Notes: generated from the letters alone by a model not told the origin. 64,000 nucleotides of DNA from Schizophyllum amplum (GCA_007026445.1 VDMD01000022.1:62001-126000); one strand, 5' to 3'; positions 49,097 to 60,884 are shown, numbered from the stretch's first letter. Numbers and translations are program-made.

Positions 49097-50584
49097 ATGC
49101 ACGTACCAGTCATCGCGTTGGACTCGGGGGAAGAGGCGCAGTTCCACGTCGAGATTTCCACCCCTACGGAGGCGTCCGCGAGCGCCGTCGACCCCGCGCT
49201 CCCGACGATCCTATTCATTCATGGCGTGTACATGGCACAGCAGATCTTCGAATGTGCGTGTGCTGCTTTAGCTCGAACGCGTCTTCTGACCACTCGCCGA
49301 CGCCGTTCAGCCCAATTCAGCGACCCGCGCCTCCGCCAGTTCAACCTCGTCGCCGTTGACCGTTTGGGGCACGGGGATTCGAAGGGGACTGTCACCGAGG
49401 GCACTGTACCAGAAAAGTCGGCTGTGGACATCAAGCGGGTCATGGTGCGTGCGCTTCCGTGTCCGTCTGTGCATCAATTAACGAGGCCTCCTCACAGGAC
49501 GCCCTGAACGTACCCTCATTCCACCTCCTTGGGCTTGGCATAGGCACCATTGTCGCGCAAGAAATTGCCATCCAGTACCCTGACGCCATCAAGTCCCTCA
49601 CGCTCGTCTCTACCGCGCCATACGCTGAGGTACGTCGCCCACCTTTTATTCCCGTCATTCCGGCCCCGTCTTAACGCGCGACCTCCCCCTTCAAGCCCCC
49701 AGAGGTCAACGAGGGACGCGCGGAGATCTTCGAATACTGGCAGGAAATGGGCATGTCGAGCGACATCTCATTCCTCGACGACATCGTCTTCGGCGCAATG
49801 CAGCTCGTATTCCACGAAGACCTCAACCGCCGGTCGAATGCGTACGTGGCCTATCGACGCCAAGCCTGACTCGACTGACGTTGACGCAGGATCCGAGACA
49901 TCACGCTCCAGCAGACCTTTCGCGCCTGGCTGGGGTCCATGGAAAATATCCTCGTCGCGCGCAAGGTTAACCTCAACTTCTTCATGAACCGCCGGCTGCT
50001 TACGGCGAAGGAATTGAGTGCGGTGCGTTCATGTTTGCTCGTTGTCGGGGTTGATTGGGACGTCCTCGTATACATGGCCTGACGCGTCTTTGCAGATCCG
50101 CTGCCCTGTTCAGCTCATTCATGGCGAGACGGACATCGCTTACCCGCTGGAGCACACCCTCGCTGTCGAGCAGGAGCTGCGGGCAGCCGGTGTGAACGTC
50201 ACGGGCGTGCACCAAGTGCGCGGGCCGCACTACATGGTCATCTCATATCCCGACGAGTGAGTTCATTCGTTGCACTGTCTTTTTTCGTCGCGCTTGCGAC
50301 TGGCCGCGCCATTCCGGAGCCTCCACTATCGCTGATCTCGATATTTTCGCCTCATCTTTCTGTTTCCAAAAGTATCCTCCCCTCTTTCTTACTGACCTAT
50401 TCTTTCCAGGGTGAACCCCTACCTGCGTGACCTCGTTCTGCAGGCGGAAAAGCGAAAAGACAGCCCCTTACCCATCGATGGCCGGCTGCCCACCCCCTGG
50501 ACGGAAGTGTTGACAGAAAGAGGGTTCTACACAGCGGAGTCGGATGAGGATAGCGCGTCCGACGACGACATCGTCATCGGTTGA
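49097..50584 (+). CDS. alpha/beta-hydrolase-fold protein, copy 2, lacking the nucleophile serine
   Basis: Start at 49097 (MHVPVIALDSGEEAQFHVEI). Exons: 49097-49253, 49311-49444, 49498-49629, 49696-49841, 49890-50022, 50096-50256, 50410-50584; all junctions keep frame. Oxyanion HG in TILFIHGVYMAQQIFE; strand FNLVAVDRLGHGDSKG; acid in LIHGETDIAYPLEHTLAVEQ; His in VRGPHYMVISYPDE. The nucleophile elbow reads FHLLGLGIGTIVAQEIAIQY, so Gly again replaces the expected Ser. The C-terminus is acidic (ESDEDSASDDDIVIG), absent from copy 1. Same intron positions as copy 1, 15 kb away, same strand: an old dispersed duplication. The shared loss of Ser means it is not a read error. Confidence 0.9.
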
Positions 50585-50983
50585 AACAATGTATGGATGA
50601 TCCAGATACCGGGTGGATGGTCGATGTCTTCTTTCTGCTCGTTCGCGTCATGTCTGTATACCCCTGACCTACAGCAGCTGGATGACGGCGCGGCCTTGAG
50701 GTGGTTGTTGCATGGGACGATGCTGTATATATATACTCTGGCCCCCGGTGAGGTGGCCGTGGAATGCACATACAAAATTGTACAATTGGAGCGCGACATA
50801 CAGAAGGATATACGGGATCCTGCGGAGATCTCAGGGATATCCTACGACCACTGGGAAGAAGTTAGCAGCTGTATTCGTCGAGTAAAAAGCGGTCTACGTA
50901 CGTATAGAGGTTCCATTCCGCTTGAATGTCAGCTGCAGATGTATGAGACTCGCGCTGCATAAGGAGAGAGAGAAAAAACAACG
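50585..50983. other. intergenic between hydrolase copy 2 and a minus-strand gene
   Basis: 3' side of both neighbours. A possible last exon of the minus-strand gene (stop near 50862) was considered but is not secure. Confidence 0.4.
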
Positions 50984-53900
50984 CACCTGGAACACGTCTT
51001 CTTGAGCACCAGAACGTCGCCGTGGACCATTCCGAGGCTCAGGCATGACGCGGGCTCTGCACCTCGGACACTTCTGTGCCTTCCTCCAGCTTGACTTTGT
51101 CAGCGCCGCCTGAACCCAGCTTGTGCTTGTGACGGTCAGTCGCGCATCGCAGCCGAGACAGAGTACTAGACGGGTTCCTTCGTGGCGTCGAGGAGCTCAG
51201 GAAGCTGTGGGAAAATGTAAGCGGGCAGGCATAGGAAACGGAACCGGGCGCACCTTCCTCTGCCTGCGCCAAGACCGGCGTACAAAGCACTCTGTGATCG
51301 TGCAATCCTCGTCCGCATACTCATAGGCGCGATCGACGAGGTAGTCGACGAGGCGCCGCGATAAATGACGATCCGCAGGCGCAAGCTCTTCGCCGGCAGT
51401 AGGCGTGTCTAACGGCGGCGGTACAAGTAATTCGCAGCGGAAGACTTATGCGAACATGAGCAGGTTGAAGTTGAGGAGGGCAACGAGGTACGAACTAGTA
51501 TCTGGAACTTTGACGCGCCGCAGATCGGCATACCGTTGCAGGTCGACGAGCAGCCTGGAGGCGTCTTTCTGGAGTGGAGGGTAATTGCAAGTGAATATAT
51601 GCGTCGCGAGGACTAGGCGGTCGGCATCTTCATTTACTGCGCTCGTTGATGTCGGATCCGACATTCTGATATCCTTCGACGGGGCCTGGAAAGTGCGGGA
51701 CGCCTTCTCTGAGTTGTCGTGGGCCAAGGCGGTTTGGACCCGGTTACAACGTCGTTCGCGCACCTGCAGGATGCGCATGCCGTCTTCAGCTTCCGCCATC
51801 AAAGCGCGGACAGTGTTTGGGTAAATCGACACCGGCAAGACGAGCGGCAGCGTGTCGCGAGGGTCGCGAACCTCGTCGATTCGCAGGGCGTATCCCACCA
51901 TAGCAGACGCAGCAGTCCAGCGACTAGAGGCACCCTCATCAATCTCGCCCTCTTCCAGTTCTTCTTGACCCGCTGTTTGGAGTTCGACGACCCATGCGAC
52001 ACACGTTTGGCTTGAGCACGCTCGGCGGCGCATGGACAGCTGCAGATTGAGCCTACCGCAACGCCGACAGCACCATCCCAGGGGAAGCTGTAATCGGAGA
52101 TGCAAGAGGTTGGCGTTGTGGCGAGTGCGTTAACGACTCGTTGAGAGGACCGACGTCGTCTCCTAGCGCCAAAGGATGTAGGTCGACTTCCTGCTTCACG
52201 AGAGAAGGGGCGTCGCTCATAACAATATCCCGGTCGACAGGAAAGTCCGCGATCGCGGTCGGTGGTAGGTAGGTGTGCAATGTTCGAGCAGCGGCTGCCA
52301 TGGATCCAGAGGGAGGTTCCCCGCCGTCGCCCGCATCGTTGAGTGGCAATATCTGCGCTTGAACAGATGGGGGTGGTACTGATGTCGTCGTAAGCCCACA
52401 AACGGATGTCGGCGGTGTGGCCGCAGGCGTTGGCAGCTGCGGTGTACGCGACGGCGCCCACCACGGGCATGATAAGTCGTCGTCGCGATCTAGGAAATGT
52501 TCGCCACCCCCGCTCCATCGCAAGGTCGTTCGCCAGCGCATCTCCGCCGTCACTCGGCCTTTAAGGTCAACGTTCGTGACGGGCGCGCCAGTCGACCCTC
52601 GAACGAGCTCCTCCTGAAGATATCGGTGTCAGCGGTTTGCCACATATCGAGGAGTACCCAACGGACTGACCTCTGCAACGATGACATGGAAAAGCCCCAG
52701 GAAACAGTATTCGTACTTCTCAGGTACCCTCACGTGCCAAGTCGATGCTAGGTATGCTCTGGAGGCGACGAGCAGTACGGGGTACTGATGTTTCCATGCT
52801 GTCAGCAAGGCGGCGATGTCCGGCGGACAGCCGTCGGGGATTTGTACCCCTGGCTGGAGTACACGGCTTGCTGAGCTGGGCTCAACGAATGGTGGCGCTG
52901 AACCGACTGACGGTGGTGTCGGATCGACGGATGGCGGCGTCGTGCTGACGGGCGGCGGTATGGAATTGACAGGAGGAGAGTCTACGAGAGAAGGAGATGT
53001 CATGAGCTGCAAGGAAGACGGCGGGAATTGCGGCTCAAAAACGAAGGGTGGTATGCTGTCTGATATACACGCTGACGGTATGGGTGTGTCGCTTGCGCTC
53101 GGTGGAATGTCGTCGTGCCAGGCTTTACGATCGTTAGTGCCGTCAAGGGCGGCAGCGCTGTCGACATGCTCTTCATCCTTCAGCACAAATAACGCAACAT
53201 CTTCCACCGTCGTTAAGGGCTCAAGACCAGTCCCGCGGATTCATCGCGGAGAGCGGAGGGCAGGTCGTTGACGCGCTTCGCTCTGTCGGAGGCAGCATCG
53301 GCAAGGTTACTCGCTGCGTTTCTGTCGATCTCCATGGCGTCGGCCGACGCCGCAAAATGTTCTGTCTGCGACATACCTCAGAATTCGCGGACATATACAG
53401 GGTGGCATGGGCAGTGCAGCTCACCTCGGCGACATGAGAGGGAGGACTTAGCGGCAACCACAGCGGGAAACGCATCAGGCGAAGCAAAGGTCGGATTACG
53501 CAGTGCAGAAGCTGGTTGGTAACAAACTTCCTCGAGCTACATGGGCGCTTAGCATACACCAAATTGTACGAAAAAATTAGCATACATCGAAAGTTCCGCA
53601 TATAGTGGATGCGCCCGATCCACCGACACCTGTACGCTCTCGTCGTCGAGGACGATCACCGGCATATAGTCCACTGTACTGGAAATAGGAGTACCCGTAG
53701 GTTTTGTCCCGAATAATTCGGGGAGCACCGCATATAGGTCACTCTTATTCTGAAAGACAAGCGACTCATCAGCGACATGATCGTCTGTAGATGAGTTAGA
53801 CGCACCGCAGCCCATATCCGCGGCTGCACTCCCTTGTCCATGGGCAAGTCGTCGAGCTCATTAGGAATCTTGCGGGTAGCGCCCAGCTTCGGCGGAAGCC

Positions 53901-54491
53901 ATTGCGATTCATCGGGAACATCTGGAGGCTTCGCTAACTGCAGCTTCGCCGGACGCCCCGCCCTCTTCTTGCGCGGCGCGACATCGGCGGGGGAAAGCTC
54001 GGCCTTGCGCTTCCGCGGGTTGGCACGCTTCGTAGACGCGCTTGCGCTCGCACGCTCCGACGCTACCCCGCTGTTGGTTGGTGCTGAAGATGCGGTGTCT
54101 GGAGTCTAGGTGAAGGTGTTAGACGCGTCCGATGTACGACTGGAGGTCACGCACTGCGAGTACAGACGCGATCCGTGCATCGTGCTCGGTTTTTGGCTTC
54201 GAAGTGCTCCCCCTTGGCCGACCGCGCGTCTTCTTGGCTGCTGATGGAGTCGGCGTCTTTCGAGGAGTTGGGAGACCGCCAGAGGGTGCTGGTGGAGGCT
54301 TCATTCGCACCCGGCGGGCGTTCGAGGGAACGGTGATGATCGTAGGCGCGTTGCGCGTGCGCACAGCAGTTGCGCCGAGGGAGGCGGCGCCCTTGGTCGC
54401 TGTAGGGGAGGATCTATGGTGACTGTAAGCTCGTACATTGAACGGAGGACCGGTGTACGCACCCTGACATCGCTGCCGTCTCCTCCGTCAT
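50984..54491 (-). CDS. large Agaricomycete protein with basic N-terminus and Cys cluster
   Basis: Function not established. Start at 54489-54491: MTEETAAMSG splices to SSPTATKGAASLGATAVRTR. The N-terminal region is Lys/Pro-rich with KKTRGRPRGS and KKRAGRPAKLQL, AT-hook-like and probably nuclear. Next come DLPMDKGVQPRIWA, NKSDLYAVLPELFG, a Pro-rich spacer, ALLTAWKHQYPVLLVASRAY and KYEYCFLGLFHVIVAE. A Cys cluster follows: GWCCRRCGRLNLQLSMRRRA then CSSQTC, possibly a zinc ribbon. Later blocks are ATHIFTCNYPPLQKDASRLL, LVLCLGCDARLTVTSTSW and LSLGMVHGDVLVLKKT. The last loosely recalls basidiomycete AlkB-like dioxygenases, but no clear HxD was found, so I do not assign this. Frame changes near 53225, 52110 and 51180 look like 1-nt indels. 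The 3' end is uncertain. Confidence 0.55.
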
Positions 54492-55032
54492 GCTCTCCCC
54501 AATGGATTCCCCACGAAAGAGGCAACAATAGCAGGAGGACGATGAGTTCTTGCTGAGGTTCAGAGTCCCCGGATGAGTCGTGAGGGAATGCGGGCGGTGT
54601 GCGGGTCAATCAAGGACACGACGCGACTCGCGAGAGCCAATTGTGTCGCGGGAGAAGTTCACGCATTGTCTGTCCCCATCACCGTACTAGAGGCCCGGCC
54701 TCGACAAACAATGCCAACAGCTCATAAGCTCAGTTCACATCCTATACAAATACCTCATGCGGGTATACACCACTGAGCCCAGGATCATGAGTTATAGAAG
54801 TCCAGAACATGAGAGTTCAGAAGAAGACGAGAACAATAGAATTACGGCATGTCGGACCACGGACCGCACAGAATAAAATGACACCCATGATCTAAGTAAG
54901 CCAGCCATATAGGACTCTGAAAGCACCACATCTGTCTAATCGAGTGCTAGCATTGCTATGAAAGATTTACAGTGACTTGTACCTTGCCTATCCAATAAAA
55001 TACACCTGCTGAACCACACAATATCACTCTCC
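54492..55032. other. intergenic
   Basis: 3' side of the Sld3-like gene and promoter of the large protein. Nothing else is recognised. Confidence 0.5.
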
Positions 55033-57524
55033 CTACAAGAACACCTTCGTCGCCTTCTTGACCGGCGTATCCCCCACTAGCACTGTCCCCAGCGCACCCT
55101 TCCCCTTCTCCCTCTCCTCCTTCTCCTTCTCCTTCCTCACCTCTTCTGATACCGGCGTCAAGCCCCTGCTGCCTGCGACGCCCGGCGTCAAGCCCCTGTT
55201 GCCTGCGGCCCCAGGCGTCAAGCTCCTGCCACCCACCGCCCCGTCCGGCTCGACGCTCTTCCCCGGCCGCAGCACGCGGCTCATGCTGATCTCGCGGCTG
55301 ATGACCCGCTTGCGCTTCACGTTCGTCCCCGCCGCGCGCTCGGCCTGCTCCTGCGCGAGGGAGAGGGAGAGCGAGCGCGAGCGCGCGAGTTGGCGGGCGG
55401 AGGCGGAGTTGGAGGCGGAGTTGCGAGCGGAGGAGGTGCGGGAGGAGGTGGAGGACGAGGTCCGGGCGTTGATGGGAGCTCGAGGCTGCGAGCTCGACGC
55501 GCGCCCCGCGGACGAGCGGGCTGCGACCGAATTTGAGCGTGCCAAGGATGCCGCGCGGCTCGGTGGCTGCAGCGGTGCAGCCGACGGGCGCTTGGTTGAC
55601 GCTCTTCCAGGTATACTGGCGCTCGGTGCTCTTCCAGCTATCCCGGCGCTCGGTGCTCTTCCAGCTATTCCGGCGCTCGGCGCACGCAAGGTCTCGACGT
55701 CGTCGTCCCAGTCGTCGTTTCCGCTGCTGGATCTGGGGTCCCAATCGCCACCACTACTGGACCTAGGATCCCAGTCGTTCCCGCTACTGGTGTCGGGGTC
55801 CCAATCGCCGATGCTGGAGGCGCGAGAGCGCGAGCGGTCGCGGTAGGTCTCCGAGCGGTCGCGATATGCAATCTCCGAGCCATCGCGACGGGCCTTTGAA
55901 TGTGCCCGGTCCGCCCCAAAAAGTCCCTTGTCCGCCCCCAAACGTCCCTCGTCCGCCATCATGCGCCCCTCGTCCTCATCCTCGCTCTCCGTGTCGGAAA
56001 ACGGCGAGTGCGGGAAGACCTTGCTGCGGAGCAGCGCGCAGAGGTCGGGGAGGTCTTGTTTGAACCTGAATACGGAGGGGAAGATGGATGTGATCAGAAC
56101 CCGACTACCAAAAAGGAGAACACGACTCTCAAAAGGAGGACCCGACTGCCAAAAAGGAGAACCCGACTAATACGAAAAAGAATAACTGTCTACTCACAAA
56201 ACCTCCACCACATCCTCGCAAAACACTTGCATCCAATCCCGCTCGTCATCCGCCGCTGTTGACCTCCCGGGCGCGGGACTGGGCTTGGCGCGCAGCCCTG
56301 TAGGGAGAGAAGTGTTGCTCGATCCCGGTTGTGAACGAGAACCACGAGCACCCGACCCGGACCCTCCAGCGCCTGACCCCCCCATAACCTCCACCACCCC
56401 CCCCACCCAGACACACTGGGATCCAGCCCGCGCACGAGCTGCCACATCGAGAGCTTGTCCATGAACGCCTCGAGGTAGACCTCGGGGGCGAGGGGTGCGG
56501 GTTCGGGGTCTTTGCGGCGGCGCTTGCGGGGGGAGGGGGGTTGGGCGGGGGTGGAGGTTTGGGTGGTGGTGGTGGTGGTCGGAGGCGGATGCGCGTGGCG
56601 AGTCGGCGCGGCGTGGCGTCTTCGTCCCGCTTCCGTTTACGCGGAGACGCGGTCACCTTGACGCTGCGGCGTGTTTCTTCGCGGGGCTCGTGTTTGCGCT
56701 TGCGTCGCTCGGCTTGGGCCGGGGAGGGAGAGCTTGAGGAGGTAGAGGAGGATTTGGATTTGGGCTCTGGAGGGAACAAGCGGATGGTGAGCCAGGTGCG
56801 GAGGAGCAGGGGGAATGAACGTGAGAGGGGAAGAGCAATATGTTAAGGTGCGGCGCAAGGGTATAGGATAGCATAGAAGGGAAAGTATAGACGTACTCGC
56901 GTCGTTCCATACGGTCCAGCCAGCGGGATTGCCATTGAGCTTCGGCGTCCTCTGTCGCAGCAGGGTCGGCATCCATCGCGGAAGGGTCATCGTCGTCGAT
57001 GGGACGGTCTGGTGCATCGCCGTGTTTCTCGTGCTCGAAGGCGAACCACATCATGGCCTCCTCGGCTTCGCCCTCTCCGCCGCCTGCCGCGAGAATCGCG
57101 GTGAGCTCCGTGTGATACTTGTGCGAGGCGGATCGTGCGGTGAGCAGCAAGGGGTCTAGTAGTGCGTGCAGAGGGTGTGGGGTGGTCGTATCGGTGCAGT
57201 CATTGGAGCTGGTGTGGGAGATGCGGCGGAGGGCGTGCACCAAGCCGGTGAGAGGCATGATCGACTTGGGAGGGTCAGTGTCTGGTGTGGAAGTCAACTT
57301 CCACGGCAACGCACCTCGGGGAGCCATAAGTACTGCAGGTAAGTTCGAGCAAGGAAGGCCTCGGCATCAGAGGTTCCACTGCTGGGCCCTGCCTGGTCGG
57401 GCTGAGTAGGCGGCTGCTCGATCCAGGGGACGTCCTTCAGAATCTGTTTCTCCTGCGAGACCGTCCACTTGACATTCTCCTCGGCTGGAAGCTCATATGC
57501 CAGCGCGCTGACGGCGGCGGCCAT
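55033..57524 (-). CDS. SLD3: Sld3-like DNA replication initiation regulator
   Basis: Candidate Sld3/Treslin-type factor that loads Cdc45 at origins after CDK phosphorylation. Start at 57522-57524 (MAAAVSALAYELPAEENVKW). Exons: 57315-57524, 56897-57264, 56417-56766, 56198-56297, 55033-56065. Core blocks: FLARTYLQYLWLPE, SIMPLTGLVHALRRI, WQSRWLDRMERREAQIQILL, YLLKLSLP, APEVYLEAFMDKLSMWQLVR, DWMQVFCEDVVEVLFKQDLP, DLCALLRSKVFPHSPFSD. The tail is Ser/Asp/Arg-rich with three L-T-P sites in RSLTPGAAGNRGLTPGVAG and RGLTPVSEE. It ends LVGDTPVKKATKVFL, a DTPVK motif I associate with this family. Homopolymer indels near 56705-56715 and 56525-56540 interrupt the middle exon. The family call rests on remembered motifs and should be tested. 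Confidence 0.75.
56098..56171. repeat. minisatellite inside a SLD3 intron
   Basis: About four copies of a 17-21 bp unit with core AAAAGGAGAACCCGACT lie within the 132-bp intron 56066-56197, unusually long for this genome (most introns are 40-60 bp). Confidence 0.8.
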
Positions 57525-57907
57525 AATAGGCGCCTATTGTTATGGTCTTGTTCAAGTTCAGAGAGAAGTTGGCGGGCCACGTTTGTCACAAGATCAGGTG
57601 GTGTGACTCGTCGCGAGCGTTACGGTTTTCGGGCAATGCGGCGCCATTTCGGTATCCCTTCACCCTACTTCCTGCCGTCATCTCGAACTTCCACATTCCT
57701 GCTCATGACTTGTCTGCCTTTGCATCCGCCGTTCCATGTAATGTCCCTCAGAGTCGGCGCGATTCGCCGCGGCCATTCCGATCTCCCTTTCCCTCGACCA
57801 TGACTCACAAGGACATCCCGATAAGGACAAGGGCACTCCCCCAGAATCTGGACTCCGTAACATCGCTCTGACCACCGCGACAACGAAGAGCAAGCAACAG
57901 TGAACCC
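57525..57907. promoter_or_regulatory. divergent promoter, SLD3-like / D-amino-acid oxidase
   Basis: 383 bp between the two start codons. No TATA box was recognised on either side. Confidence 0.5.
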
Positions 57908-59510
57908 ATGGCTGCACCGCAAACGCAGAAGATCGTCGTCCTGGGCGCAGGTGCGTCCCTCTACTTACATAAAGCAGTGATACTCATCTGACCGGCTCGC
58001 AGGCGTCGTGGGACTGACGACCGCGCTGAAGCTGCAGGAGAAGGGCGACTACGCGGTCACGATCGTCGCAGAGCTCTTTCCCAACGACCCGCTCTCGATC
58101 AAGTACACCAGCAACTGGGCGGTGAGTCCGTGCGCCAACCTGATCGACACAGTGATTGAGCGGGATCCAGGGCGCGCACCATGTCAGCCTCGCAGGGGAC
58201 GATGTGCGGCAACAGAGTGTGTTCTCGGAGAACATTGTGATGCCAGGGAGCTAACGGTGCATTAGACATGGACCGCGAGACATTCGACGAGATGTGGAAG
58301 CTCTCCGCCCCGGGCGGTGCAGCCGAGGGCTGCTTTCTGCGCATCCCCCAGACGGAGATGTACCACCAGCAACCCAGGGAGCCGCATGAGCTGTCTTGGA
58401 TGCCTAACGTGCGCATGTCATCTCAATGCACTCCCGTCCTCCCTGACACTCGCCACAGTTTCAGACGCTATCCAAGGAGTCGCTCGTCGGCGGGACTATC
58501 GCCGGCATTACCTTCGACACGATCACGATCGACACGCCCAAGTACCTCGCGTACCTTATGGCGCGCTTCTGTGCTGCTGGCGGCGCCGTCGTACGTGCAT
58601 CCGTTGGCCATATCAACGAGGTCATCGAGGGTGGCGCGGGTATCTACGGGCCTTCGAGGAAGGGTGAGTACTCAAATCGTTGCTGCTATATGTACACTGA
58701 CGCTGATACCCTCCCAGCCACACCACCAGATGCAGTGATCGTCTGCGTCGGGCTCGGCGCGCGTGCCCTGGGTGGCGTCAACGACTCGGCCATGTTCCCC
58801 ATCCGCGGCCAGACACTCCTCGTCCGCGCACCCTGGGTCCGCTTCGGGCGCACCATATCCAGCAAGGACGGCCTCTGGACGTACATCATCCCCAGGCGGG
58901 GTGGTGATGTGAGTGCGATGTCTACCTTGTCGTCCTCTTCCTTTCCTCCTCTCCCCGTTGCTGTTGACTCATCAATCCTCTCACCCACCCAGGTCATCGT
59001 CGGCGGCACCAAGCTCGTCGACGACTGGTACCCCTTGCCGCGGCCCGAGACCACCGAGGACATCCTCCGCCGCGGCCTCGCCCTCTGCCCCGAGCTCGTG
59101 CCGCCCGAGGTGCGCGCAGAACGCGAGGGCACGGTCGATGATGTCCGCGCACTCATCGTCATGGAGGGCTGCGGCCTGCGCCCCGCGCGTGCTGGGGGCA
59201 TTCGGCTTGAGGTGGATTGGGTGGCAGCCAAGGCAGATGCGACGAAGACGCCGGTGGTATTCAACTACGGCCACGCGGGCTACGGCTTCCAGTCTTCGTG
59301 GGGGTCTGCCAGCATTGCTGTCGGGCTGCTGGAGAAGGCGTTGCAGGAGGGGCCGGGGTGAGTTTTGCGGCGTATCGCGGGCGCTTTGCGTGTCGCGGGG
59401 GCGCTTTAGATTTTGGGACTCATGCAAACAATCCCAGAGCGCATGTCGCAACGGCGTCGACCTCGCAGGGTGCGGATGACAAGAAGAATTTGGCGGCACA
59501 CAGTTGGTAA
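57908..59510 (+). CDS. DAO1: D-amino-acid oxidase
   Basis: FAD enzyme oxidising D-amino acids to imino acids with release of H2O2; usually peroxisomal. Start at 57908 (MAAPQTQKIVVLGAG). Exons: 57908-57950, 58003-58121, 58171-58216, 58266-58408, 58459-58663, 58718-58908, 58993-59357, 59438-59510; every phase agrees. Features: FAD loop VVLGAGVVGLTTALKLQEKG, RETFDEMWKLSAPGGAAEGC, AVIVCVGLGARALGGV, the FAD-side strand MFPIRGQTLLVRAPW, and the C-terminal signature VVFNYGHAGYGFQSSWGSA. The predicted C-terminus ends AAHSW, not the SKL-like peroxisomal signal usual for this family; either the last exon is mis-predicted or the enzyme is not peroxisomal. Confidence 0.95.
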
Positions 59511-59725
59511 GAGGGGCGTGTGAGGTGGAGACGAGATTCGTATAAGTCAAGAAACCCCACCAGTGCTGTAGTCGGATACAAAGATGAATCTAAAGAATTG
59601 TACAACCAATCTATATATGTGCTTTGTCTACTTGATCTCGTGAACACAGGCAACTTACTCTCCATCTTGAAACTACCATCACGCGCCTAGTACCAACCAC
59701 GGCAACACCAACAACCACGACAACC

Positions 59726-60772
59726 TCACGCCTGCTTCCCCACCCACCATCTCCGCATCACAAACTCGCCTGCCTCATCCTTCCCGAAGTCCGCTCGTCC
59801 CACAAAAGGCACCCCAGCGACCAGCAAGGGCAGCCAGTACGGGTCGTCCGCCCACATTTGTGGGTAGGGGATGTCGGAGACGGCGTACCAGGCGGGGCGC
59901 ATCTCGTCGGTTCTGAGTGGGAAGGGAGTCAAGATTTCGAGGTGCGAAATGAGGAGACGGAGATGACGAAATGAGGAGATGGAGTTGTGGACGGAAAGGC
60001 AGGGAGAAAAGGTGGAGAAAACAGCCGGTCGAACGGATATATAGCAGAGCGAAGATAGCAAAGCAGGAAAAAATAACAAAGCAGGAAAAACTTATAAGTA
60101 AAGATAGTCAACTCACTCAATGACCTCCCCTTCAAAGCTCTCCGCTCGATAGACATCGCAGTGGAAGACCTTCTCCTGGCCTTGAAGCACGAAGATCAGC
60201 ATGCCCGCCCAGGTCAGTGGGGCACGAATGCCAGCCTCCTCCTACACAATGGTCAGAAACGATGAAGCGCAACCAAGAGAGTTCTGGCGGCGACGTTCAT
60301 GTGTATGGACGCGCAACAGTGCGTACCTCCATCTCCCGGACTGCCGCCTCCAGGGAAGTTTCGCCTGGGTCGACCTTACCGCCTTAAATTGCGTAGACAA
60401 TCAGTCCGCAACGACGCGTCAGGGTCAATGGATTTACGAACCAAATCCGTTTATTCTGCAGGGGCGTCGGTACATGCTAAGCCAGACTACCAATGAGAGC
60501 AGAGCCGTACTTGCCCACCCCGAACCCGCGCTTCTTCATACCGAGGAGGATCTGGGAAACAGATGAAGTTAGGCGATGAGGTTTAGGGGGAAGGGGGAGA
60601 AGCAGGCAATCTTGCCACGCACCTTCCCATATCGCACGATGAATGCATTAGTGTAGCCTTTGAGTGGCCCAAGATCCATCCAGGGATATTCGATGCCGCC
60701 GACAGCGCATTCCTTCCAGCCACCTGGCGGGAAGAGGGTCCGAGTCGAGTCTGGTAAGTCATTGTACGACAT
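59726..60772 (-). CDS. NUDIX hydrolase, MTH1-like
   Basis: Probably a sanitising pyrophosphatase for oxidised purine nucleotides (inferred from resemblance to MTH1/NUDT1). Start at 60770-60772 (MSYNDLPDSTRTLFPPGG). Exons: 60623-60772, 60511-60551, 60442-60455 (14 bp), 60327-60382, 60117-60241, 59726-59912. The NUDIX box is complete once spliced: GGKVDPGETSLEAAVREMEE then EAGI, matching G-x5-E-x7-R-E-x2-E-E-x-G. Preceded by ILLGMKKRGFGVGKINGFGG. The C-terminal half reads VFHCDVYRAESFEGEVIE, TDEMRPAWYAVSDIPYPQMW and ADDPYWLPLLVAGVPFVGRA. Extended by about 45 residues at the N-terminus. No frame correction needed. Confidence 0.92.
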
Positions 60773-60862
60773 GCCGGAGAGGTAGGGAGTGGAGGGGGTA
60801 CGGAATGGAGGAGGGAGGGCGGGAGTGGAAGAGCCTGAGAAAGACAAGAAAAGTAGAAGCGT

Positions 60863-60884
60863 GACTCACGCGTCGCGACGCGTC
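60863..60884. promoter_or_regulatory. Gcn4-like and paired MCB sites upstream of the NUDIX gene
   Basis: TGACTCA at 60863-60869 overlaps ACGCGT at 60869-60874; a second ACGCGT is at 60879-60884, 10 bp on. They lie about 90-110 bp upstream of the NUDIX ATG. Another TGACTCA is at 60989-60995. MCB sites drive G1/S genes in fungi; a nucleotide-pool cleaner would fit such control (inference). Confidence 0.5.

Noticed and set aside
55058..55846. 262-codon plus-strand frame.
   Set aside because: Exact antisense of the Ser/Asp/Arg-rich SLD3 exon; composition explains its openness.
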